A stretch of 13,050 nt of DNA, taken from NCBI GenBank assembly GCA_035288785.1, contig DATDZF010000105.1, positions 1 to 13,050 on the forward strand, in the 5' to 3' direction. Below the pieces are notes generated by a model. That model saw nothing but the letters and a program-made list of their open reading frames with translations. It was not told the DNA's origin and ran no database searches. The DNA is from JACRGC01 sp035288785 (GTDB lineage: Archaea > Micrarchaeota > Micrarchaeia > Norongarragalinales > SBBD01). The position numbers and the translations under genes were made by a program. This document shows, piece by piece, positions 8,201 to 13,050 of this stretch (the stretch's first letter is position 1; the number at the start of each line of letters is the position of its first letter).

Positions 8201-8600
8201 GATTCCCGAGGTGGATGCCTCCAAGACCACATCCAACGACATCATGGAGGTACAGCGTGTCCTTGGCATCGAAGCTGGCAGGAATTCGATAATCGCGGAA
8301 ATCCAGAAAGTTTTGAAGGCCCAGGACCTAAAGGTCGACCACAGGCATATTGGACTTATCGCGGATGTAATGACTTACAAGGGCTCGGTCAAGAGCATTG
8401 GCAGGCACGGCCTTGCCGGAGAAAAGGCATCCGTGCTCGCGCGTGCCGCATTTGAGGAAACCGCAAAGCACCTGATAAACGCCTGCGTTTCCGGGGAGAA
8501 GGACGAGCTGCGCGGCATCACCGAAAACATCATCATCGGCCAGACCATACCCTGTGGAACAGGACTCGTGAAGGTCGTGATGAAAGCCCAGCAGGACTGA
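5205..8600 (+). CDS. rpoA: DNA-directed RNA polymerase subunit A, fused A'-A'' and shortened
   Basis: A single 1131-residue chain holding both A' and A'', which are separate genes in most archaea. Zinc sites: Cys56, Cys59, Cys66, His69 and Cys96, Cys99, Cys118, Cys121. The catalytic loop NADFDGDE holds Asp417, Asp419 and Asp421, which bind the catalytic Mg. The bridge helix spans about 736-772 and the trigger-loop region starts at GEPVGVVAAQSIGEPG (810-825), with His834 matching yeast Rpb1 His1085. Fused archaeal A is usually about 1250 residues or more. The shortfall lies at the junction, where GGDGLD (796-801) is followed after only eight residues by GEPVG, so the foot region is absent. The bridge helix core is unusual (DKGVNPAKTGY, 753-763). 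It is preceded by a 30-nt A/T-rich spacer after rpoB' and a weak SD-like AAGGTTGA. It is last in the operon. Confidence 0.97.
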   Translation: MKVVSSIEFSVFSPDQVRKLSSAKITVPDTYDEDGYPITGGLADQHLGVIDPGLKCKSCGGRMKSCSGHFGHIELVRPVVHVGFAKTVYQLLKATCNRCGKLLLDIDSLDKAKKVAECPHCNEKQKQIKFIRPISLYEEERKLLPSEIRERLERIPDEDLQQLGVAFRPEWIVLTVLLVPPVSVRPSITLETGERSEDDLTHKLVDIIRINQRLAENIDAGAPQLIIEDLWELLQYHVVTYYDNETAGIPPARHRSGRQLKTLFQRLKGKEGRFRYNLSGKRVNFSARTVISPDPTLGINELGIPESIAAELTLPLTVNEWNMDYVKELITNHTEKINYVIRPDGRRKRATKANIEEVLGEIAVGYTLERQLMDGDTVIFNRQPSLHRISMMCHSAKILPGKTFRFNVADCRPYNADFDGDEMNLHVPQNEEAQAEAEILMKVHDQVLSPRNGEPIISADLDQISGLYLLTLPGIRFSRIESCELLESGGIIADVKDEMSGHEMFSMLLPTDFNFQFTNKVKELVEVKKGKLVSGHIDSKTNDAITKEIFTKYGAVEAQKFIDASTKMSLKVLALYGLSLSLADYELPIEAKKEIREIIKESRVQQKTVINQLKEGRLQRQPGKTLKDTFEEKMMNILEETREKCGKVILHYIHKEKVFFGNVEIHQNPAIMMSKAGAKGKLLNVVQMAALVGQQAIRGKRMTAGYSNRILPHFRKGDLSAYAKGFVANNYKLGMDPIEYFFHAAGGRDSVVDKGVNPAKTGYMQRRLINALQDLIVKEDLSVRDAEGNIAQFLYGGDGLDASGRPITYGEPVGVVAAQSIGEPGTQMTLRTFHYAGVASLAQLGFTRLVEIVDARKTPKNPVMDIILKPEYAKDYKKVAHIASSIEQISLNKVGTIKEDFGSKRIKVILDKEKMKQNSIKEEDVLSSIKAISEYERRGDTVMVIPKQETLKFIRKTTTKLSEIILKGIAGINRAIIIPQPDGTHSIATEGTNLELVLKIPEVDASKTTSNDIMEVQRVLGIEAGRNSIIAEIQKVLKAQDLKVDHRHIGLIADVMTYKGSVKSIGRHGLAGEKASVLARAAFEETAKHLINACVSGEKDELRGITENIIIGQTIPCGTGLVKVVMKAQQD

Positions 8601-8652
8601 ACTTGGCCCATCGACGGTTGAAGGCTGAATTATCCCCCCCGATTTGCGCAGG

Positions 8653-8661
8653 TTTTTATTA
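8653..8661 (+). promoter_or_regulatory. Possible TATA element of the lipoprotein gene
   Basis: TTTTTATTA lies about 25 bases before the ATG at 8682, so the transcript would begin at or near the start codon (leaderless). No SD site is seen there, which fits. A weak 5-bp inverted repeat ATTAC/GTAAT (8658-8662 and 8671-8675) overlaps it. This is the only promoter-like element in the 81-bp gap after rpoA. Confidence 0.4.
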
Positions 8662-8681
8662 CCTTTACTTGTAATCAGTCC

Positions 8682-9809
8682 ATGCGAAAGGAAACAATTT
8701 GCTTCTTGCTTATTATGGGGGTTCTATTTGCCGGCTGCACCCAGCAGCCCCCGGCAGCATCCCCGGCCCCTGCCACTTCCGAGCCGCCAGCCGGAAATGC
8801 AACGCCAATTTCCCCCTCACCATCTGCCGCGTCCCCCTCGCAAAGGCCCCTTATAGATGTTCCCGAGCTATCGCCATCCCCGGTAATTTCGTCTACGCCA
8901 ACGCCATTTCCGATCACTTTCATTTCCCGCCCGAATGTGACTCTTGATAATCTGACGGCAATTGTCACCTGGAAAACCGCGCAGTTATCAAGCACAACCG
9001 TTGAATGGGGCACTAACGAAAAATATGACCGGGTTGATGCCAACACCCAGAATTCGACTTTGCATTCAATTAACCTGTCCGGGCTTAAGTTCCTGACTAC
9101 TTACCACTTCCGTGCGATCTCCTGCATCGCGGACAGCTGCAATAAATCAACAGGCCTCAATTTTACCTCCGGGCACAAGCAATGCCCAAGCGGCACCGTA
9201 TATGTTGCGGAGGGCGATTTCTGCATTGACCGGTTCGAGGCAACTGTGCGGGATGGCAGGGCCATCTCGCAGGGCGGTTCGGTCCCCGCCAACCTGATAT
9301 CGCGGGAGGATTCCCAAAAGGCATGCGCGGCAGCGGGCAAAAGGCTTTGCACATCTGAGGAATTTACCGCAGCGTGCAATATCAAGGGGGAAAAATACGG
9401 GCCTATCGGCCAATACGAGTGTGCGCTCATCAACTCATCATATATACCTGCTGGCCACGCATCCAACTGCACTACCGATGGCGGTGCCAAGGACCTCATC
9501 GGCAATTTCTGGGAATGGGTTTCGGACGATGTAAACGATGATACCCCCTTCACTGAGGGCCTTGTGGACCTGGAGGACGTCCTATACGCGGGCAGGAACT
9601 ACCAATTTTCGCGCCAAGCCTCGCCGGTAACGGAAAAATTCGGAAATGATTATTATTACAACTGGGAGCCGAATGCGGCCATTTTCTCTGGGACGGGAAT
9701 TATCCGGGGAGGCTATTACAAATCCCAGCAGGCCGGTGGCTGCTTCACTTATGCGGTCGGGGTGCCGCTTATTGGCTCCGATAAAATCAGTTTCCGCTGC
9801 TGCTCATAA
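8682..9809 (+). CDS. Lipoprotein with fibronectin-III-like and FGE/SUMF-like domains
   Basis: A 375-residue protein. Residues 1-19 form a signal peptide ending in LFAGC, a lipobox-like site with Cys19 as the likely lipid anchor. A Pro/Ser/Thr-rich stalk (about 20-80) follows, then a fibronectin-III-like module (about 84-162), then a formylglycine-generating-enzyme-like domain (about 165-375, C-type lectin-like fold). Landmarks of that domain are DFCIDRFEA, AAGKRLCTSEEF, DLIGNFWEWVS (271-281), RGGYY (342-346) and a terminal SFRCC. FGE converts an active-site Cys of sulfatases to formylglycine using two Cys after the RGG motif. Here the first is Ser348 and only Cys354 lies near the second, so that reaction is doubtful and a binding or structural role is more likely. 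Nine N-x-S/T sequons suggest glycosylation. The 3' end overlaps the convergent aminotransferase gene by 6 bp. Confidence 0.85.
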   Translation: MRKETICFLLIMGVLFAGCTQQPPAASPAPATSEPPAGNATPISPSPSAASPSQRPLIDVPELSPSPVISSTPTPFPITFISRPNVTLDNLTAIVTWKTAQLSSTTVEWGTNEKYDRVDANTQNSTLHSINLSGLKFLTTYHFRAISCIADSCNKSTGLNFTSGHKQCPSGTVYVAEGDFCIDRFEATVRDGRAISQGGSVPANLISREDSQKACAAAGKRLCTSEEFTAACNIKGEKYGPIGQYECALINSSYIPAGHASNCTTDGGAKDLIGNFWEWVSDDVNDDTPFTEGLVDLEDVLYAGRNYQFSRQASPVTEKFGNDYYYNWEPNAAIFSGTGIIRGGYYKSQQAGGCFTYAVGVPLIGSDKISFRCCS

Positions 9810-11042
9810 TTTTATGTTCCGTTCCATGAATGAGCCCATTTTTAAGAACGCTTCCTGCTGGAATTCCTTCGACCCAAGCGGGACCATCCTGAAATACCTC
9901 TCCTCCGGCCTCATCCCAAACCCCGAACCGGGCACAACGCGGATGCCTTCCTGCCTAAGCAACTCCTCAACGAATTCGGAATCAGTCTTCCAAGGGCCTT
10001 TCACAACCCTTGGGAACATGTAGAATGCGCCCTCCGGCTGTACGACCTTCAGGCCCCCGATCGCATTCACGCTCCTAGCACCGAAGATGACGCGCTCCTT
10101 CATCCTATTCAGGTAAGATTTCTGCTCCTCCTCGTATTGGTGCAGCTCATTCAATGCATGCGCATATGACATCTGCAGTGCCTGGTTTCCCGAAAGGCGG
10201 AAAGCGCACACCTTGATGAGCGCATCCCTGATGGCCGGGTCTGGGAAATTGGAAAATAGGACGTGGCCAAGCCTCCAGCCCGGGGAGTAGAAGCCCTTGG
10301 AGAAGCCGTCCATCGTGACCACGGGCACATCCTCGGAAAATGAGGCCATGGCAGGATGCGGCTTTCCATCAAACCTAAGCCTGTGGTAAATTTCATCTGA
10401 CATTATCGGAACATTGCCTTTTCCCTTCTCACCCACAATATTTGCGATTTGAGACATCGCCTCCGACCTTAGGACCGATCCGGTGGGATTGTTCGGATGG
10501 ATCGAAACCACCCATGCCGTATTGGCATCAATGCAATTTTCAAGCTGTGCCAAATCCGGCAACCAGCCTTCCTTTTCAATAAGGTCATAGTGCCTAACCT
10601 CGGCGCCATACCAACGCGCCATTGCAGTGTAAAGCGGATAGTCCGGCCTTGGTACGATGATGTTCTTGCCCTTTTCCAGTGTGACTCCGAACAGGTAGCC
10701 TATCAATTCGGATAGCCCATTGCCAACCACCACATTTTCAGGTTTTGCGTCGGCGATCTTGCGCTTTTTTGAATCCGCAGCAATCGCCTCCCGGACCTCC
10801 GGCTCGCCTTGCTCGTTTGCATAGCCATCGTGCTTGCCAGTAGAAATGACCCGAATCAGGTCTTTTTTGATGTATTCCGGCATGGAAAAGCCATATTCCC
10901 CCCGAAGCGCGCCGGGGTCCCCGATGTTGAATTCGTAAATCTTCTTCCCCGTGGCGCGAACTTCCTTCACAACCTGCGCCATCCTCGGATCCCTGATAGC
11001 ATATTCGGCATCGAATACCCTCTTCGCAATTGAAAGCGTCAT
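9804..11042 (-). CDS. Class I/II aminotransferase, alanine-aminotransferase-like
   Basis: A 412-residue PLP enzyme of fold type I, normal length for the family. The N-terminus (AEYAIRD, then FNIGDPG) matches archaeal alanine aminotransferases such as the Pyrococcus enzyme, as I recall that sequence. HPNNPTG contributes the cofactor-binding Asn, SDEIYHRL the Asp and Tyr, DGFSKGFYSPGWRLGH the Schiff-base lysine (Lys249), and GSGFG followed by YFRMVPL the substrate carboxylate-binding arginine. The likely reaction is alanine plus 2-oxoglutarate to pyruvate plus glutamate, but substrate choice within the family cannot be read safely. The ATG at 11042 gives the expected N-terminus; an AGAGGTG SD-like site (11054-11060, minus strand) precedes it by about 11 bases. 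A palindrome overlaps its putative promoter. It is convergent with the lipoprotein gene and divergent from the second aminotransferase gene. Confidence 0.93.
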   Translation of the reverse strand: MTLSIAKRVFDAEYAIRDPRMAQVVKEVRATGKKIYEFNIGDPGALRGEYGFSMPEYIKKDLIRVISTGKHDGYANEQGEPEVREAIAADSKKRKIADAKPENVVVGNGLSELIGYLFGVTLEKGKNIIVPRPDYPLYTAMARWYGAEVRHYDLIEKEGWLPDLAQLENCIDANTAWVVSIHPNNPTGSVLRSEAMSQIANIVGEKGKGNVPIMSDEIYHRLRFDGKPHPAMASFSEDVPVVTMDGFSKGFYSPGWRLGHVLFSNFPDPAIRDALIKVCAFRLSGNQALQMSYAHALNELHQYEEEQKSYLNRMKERVIFGARSVNAIGGLKVVQPEGAFYMFPRVVKGPWKTDSEFVEELLRQEGIRVVPGSGFGMRPEERYFRMVPLGSKEFQQEAFLKMGSFMERNIKL

Positions 11043-11073
11043 AATGTGGATAGCACCTCTAAATTATCGCCTT

Positions 11074-11098
11074 GCCTAAATTTTTTTATCATTTAGGC
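11074..11098. promoter_or_regulatory. Perfect palindrome over the minus-strand promoter: candidate operator
   Basis: GCCTAAAT (11074-11081) and ATTTAGGC (11091-11098) form a perfect 8-bp inverted repeat around a 9-nt A/T-only-but-one spacer. On the minus strand the A-rich centre could serve as the TATA element of the aminotransferase gene (start 11042), with transcription beginning near 11060 just ahead of its SD. A regulator dimer bound here would block that promoter. This is inferred from layout only; no regulator gene is visible nearby. Confidence 0.45.
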
Positions 11099-11107
11099 CG
11101 GGTAAGA

Positions 11108-11115
11108 TTTATAAA
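11108..11115 (+). promoter_or_regulatory. TATA-like element in the divergent region
   Basis: TTTATAAA resembles the rpoH promoter element and is self-complementary, so it could work on either strand. On the + strand it would start transcription near 11140, leaving an 80-nt leader that contains an eight-T tract (11158-11165). A second A/T element, TTAATAA at 11185-11191, would instead give a very short leader for the downstream gene. Which one is used is unclear. Confidence 0.35.
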
Positions 11116-11216
11116 CGCTGATCCACGATTAAAAATTTGGGGATTGACGAAAAGGGATTTTTTTTGTGCGGCATTCCAAAAAGGTTAATAATCGCCAAAG
11201 AGAGAGCTAGTAAAAG

Positions 11217-12764
11217 GTGATCCCTTTGGCATCCGCAAGAAAAGAGACCGCCCCTAGAATTGTCGATTATATCTCACACAAAGTCAGAAGTGCAATGCCA
11301 TATGGCATACGGCTTCTCGATCCGCTTGAGCCTGGAGTGGTTGCAAGATCTGTGATGCGGATCGATCGGAGGATCGAAGCGCTGCCGCCAGAGAGCAGGG
11401 ACATTGCAAAGAGGGTCAGGGCGTATGTGCAGCCGACAAACCCTAATCTTGACGCCCTTCCCCCAGAAAAAAGGCAGGAGGCATCTGATTTTGCAGACAT
11501 CCTAGTGAGGCAGGGGTACATAAAGGCAAGCATCGGGGATACCGTTGTTCCCGGCCATCCGGTTTTCAGGACAAATGAGATGTTTCTTGGCTTCATGGAA
11601 TCGGCATTCAGGGCCGGCCAGACGGGGTACTCGGGTTCCACGGGAACCCCGGATTTCAAGAAGGCCGTTGCGGATTATACCGGCTTTAGGTTCGGTTTCA
11701 AGACGAATGCCTCGGACGTGCTTATCGGGCGGGGTGCCACTGACCCGATCGAAAAAATATCCCAGGCGCTTATGCAGGATTCATATGGGATTGCCGGCGC
11801 GCCCTTCTATCCTCCATATGCAAGTTCAACCCATCTTGCCGGCGGAAAACTTTCCACGATTGTGACTAAAAAGGAAAATGATTTCAAGCTAACGCCTTAT
11901 GAAATAGAAAAACGCATCAATACTCTAGTGAAAAGAGGCGTGCCACTCGCGAAAATAAAGGTTCTCTGGCTGACCCATCCCAACAACCCGACCGGCTTTT
12001 ACTATTCCGAGAGCGAGCTTAGGGAGATAGCAAACGTGGCCAAAAAGCACAATCTGACGGTTGTGGCCGACGAGGTTTACGGGGGGACGGTGACCGAGGG
12101 GAATTATTCATCAATGCTGAAGGTCTGGAATTCCCTTTCCCAAAAGGAGCGTTTTCCGCTCGTACACCTGGGCGGGTTTTCAAAGGATCCGCTGTTCTGG
12201 TTTACGGGTTCGAGAATAGGCTGGGCCGTAATTCCAGGAACCGACAAGTATTCCCGCGCATTAAAAACGGCGATAAATACCATTCTGGCGCCTCCACAGC
12301 TGAACCCGCCCACCTTGTTTGAAGCGGCTGGGGCCAAACTGATCAATTATTACCTAGCCCATCCGGATGAATTCAGGAGGCATACTGAGGAGGCCTTAGG
12401 CGTGCTTGAGCGGAAGAATACTCTGCTCCATGACGTCATGAGCTCCATTCCCCAAGTTCAAAGGGCTGGCGGTTATAAGAAGCCCCATTCCGCATTCTAC
12501 CATTTTGTGCCGATAGACATTTCCGGAACGGGTCTAGGCCGGCATAAGCGGCCGGATTTGGCCCTGGCGATAGAGTTGCAAAATCAATACCGGATGCGTT
12601 TTACCCACGGTGGGGCGTTCTATTACCCATCCTCTCTTAGGCGCGGAAATTCTAGAATTGTCCACCAAAGGATTGTCAGCCTGCTGCCAGATGATCTGAT
12701 CCGCGAGATAGGTAGGAGAACGAGGCTTGCGCTGGAAAGGATGGAAGCTAGGCATAAAAATTAG
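11217..12764 (+). CDS. Long class I/II aminotransferase-like PLP protein
   Basis: Up to 515 residues, about 100 longer than ordinary class I/II aminotransferases. The fold type I core is clear: THPNNPTG (cofactor Asn257), VVADEVYGG (Asp285, Tyr288), GGFSKDP (Schiff-base Lys323) and SRIGWAV. The extra length is mostly N-terminal: about 100 residues with two ALPPExR motifs (55-61 and 80-86) that look like a short internal repeat. I do not recognise the exact family; the substrate is unknown. Start: the outermost candidate is GTG at 11217, but GGTGATC (11216-11222) overlaps it and reads as an SD for TTG at 11226, which would give 512 residues. I think the TTG start is more likely. Long bifunctional aspartate aminotransferase/decarboxylases have similar length, but I see no specific resemblance. 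It is divergent from the other aminotransferase gene and convergent with the TRAM gene. Confidence 0.88.
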   Translation: MIPLASARKETAPRIVDYISHKVRSAMPYGIRLLDPLEPGVVARSVMRIDRRIEALPPESRDIAKRVRAYVQPTNPNLDALPPEKRQEASDFADILVRQGYIKASIGDTVVPGHPVFRTNEMFLGFMESAFRAGQTGYSGSTGTPDFKKAVADYTGFRFGFKTNASDVLIGRGATDPIEKISQALMQDSYGIAGAPFYPPYASSTHLAGGKLSTIVTKKENDFKLTPYEIEKRINTLVKRGVPLAKIKVLWLTHPNNPTGFYYSESELREIANVAKKHNLTVVADEVYGGTVTEGNYSSMLKVWNSLSQKERFPLVHLGGFSKDPLFWFTGSRIGWAVIPGTDKYSRALKTAINTILAPPQLNPPTLFEAAGAKLINYYLAHPDEFRRHTEEALGVLERKNTLLHDVMSSIPQVQRAGGYKKPHSAFYHFVPIDISGTGLGRHKRPDLALAIELQNQYRMRFTHGGAFYYPSSLRRGNSRIVHQRIVSLLPDDLIREIGRRTRLALERMEARHKN

Positions 12765-12776
12765 CTATTTTCAGCA

Positions 12777-12807
12777 ATAAAAAAATAAAATAAAAAAAGG
12801 AAAAAAA
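12777..12807 (-). terminator. T-rich terminator of the TRAM-domain gene
   Basis: Directly after the TGA (12808-12810), the minus strand reads two runs of seven T separated by CC, then further T-rich sequence. Archaeal RNAP terminates at such T tracts without a hairpin. On the + strand the same stretch is A-rich, so it gives no signal for the aminotransferase gene ending at 12764. Confidence 0.7.
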
Positions 12808-13050
12808 TCAGGCGGGCTGATCATCGCCGCCTTCCGCATCTCCAGCTTCCTCCTCAGTGGATCCAGCCGGAGCCTCGGTTGCGGTTGCACCATCGCCCTG
12901 CGCCTCCCCAACTTTCTGGGCAAGCGCGAAGCGGTTGCGCACCTCGTTGATCCGAATCCTGCATCTTTCGCCCTTGCTTGTGCCGGGCACGAAGATTATG
13001 AATCCTTGGATCTTGCAGATCCCATCTCCCTTTGCTGCGATGTCAGTTAT
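12808..13050 (-). CDS. TRAM-domain protein with acidic tail, partial (5' end outside window)
   Basis: The frame is open from the right edge to TGA at 12808-12810, so about 80 C-terminal residues are visible. The first half matches the small archaeal TRAM proteins: DIAAKGDGICKIQGFIIFVP, then GTSKGERCRIRINEVRNRFA, the beta-barrel pattern of the TRAM/OB-type RNA-binding fold. Stand-alone archaeal TRAM proteins bind RNA and some act as cold-responsive RNA chaperones. The last 30 or so residues form a low-complexity tail rich in Ala, Gly, Glu and Asp, which is longer and more acidic than I would expect for these short proteins. A GTG at 12990 is internal to the domain and is not the start; the real start lies beyond the window, probably by only a few residues. 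A strong T-rich terminator follows. Confidence 0.88.
   Translation of the reverse strand: MTDIAAKGDGICKIQGFIIFVPGTSKGERCRIRINEVRNRFALAQKVGEAQGDGATATEAPAGSTEEEAGDAEGGDDQPA

Noticed and set aside
11108..11165. Short RNA gene between TTTATAAA and the T8 tract in the divergent region
   Set aside because: The implied transcript would be only about 25 nt and shows no structure.
1..13050. CRISPR arrays, insertion sequences, tRNA or rRNA genes, defence systems
   Set aside because: No regular spaced repeats, transposase motifs, cloverleaf-like segments or defence genes were seen on either strand.

Overview
This window looks like a piece of an archaeal chromosome. It holds an archaeal/eukaryotic-type RNA polymerase (RNAP) operon with a small RpoH subunit, has TTTATAAA-type TATA boxes and GGTGATC-type Shine-Dalgarno (SD) sites, and has a T-rich terminator. 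The large subunits have a mixed arrangement: RpoB is split into B'' and B' at the site used by many Euryarchaeota, while RpoA' and RpoA'' are fused into one chain. Together with the divergent RNAP sequence this suggests a deep-branching or reduced lineage (DPANN-like is my guess). The sequence alone does not fix the taxon.

Layout. Positions 2-814 (+): the C-terminal part of an unrecognised, cysteine-containing, probably extracytoplasmic protein, cut by the window edge. 817-1221 (-): a tandem ACT-domain protein. 1222-1545: an intergenic region carrying the RNAP promoter. 1546-8600 (+): rpoH, rpoB'', rpoB' and fused rpoA, the transcription core. 8682-9809 (+): a lipoprotein with a Pro/Ser/Thr-rich stalk, a fibronectin-III-like module and an FGE/sulfatase-modifying-factor-like domain. 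9804-11042 (-): an alanine-aminotransferase-like PLP enzyme, convergent with the lipoprotein gene. 11043-11216: a divergent promoter region with a perfect palindrome. 11217-12764 (+): a second, unusually long class I/II aminotransferase-like protein. 12808-13050 (-): the end of a small TRAM-domain protein with an acidic tail, preceded on the + map by a T-tract terminator for its strand.

The main interest is the RNA polymerase. The fused A subunit passes from the end of A' to the start of the A'' catalytic region in about eight residues, so the segment that forms the foot in Rpb1 and the A'/A'' junction in archaea is missing. The bridge helix, nearly invariant in all cellular life, reads DKGVNPAKTGY instead of the usual DTAxxTAxxGY pattern, including a proline in mid-helix. 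The segment after the trigger loop and two conserved positions in B' are also altered, while the catalytic aspartates, the NTP-contacting basic residues and the zinc-binding cysteines are kept. It therefore looks like a working but divergent polymerase. A 114-nt spacer between B'' and B' carries a 12-codon mini-ORF and short direct repeats and may be a small insertion. The remaining genes look like unrelated single transcription units (amino-acid metabolism, cell surface, RNA binding). The ribosomal and elongation genes that often follow rpoA'' in archaea are absent here.
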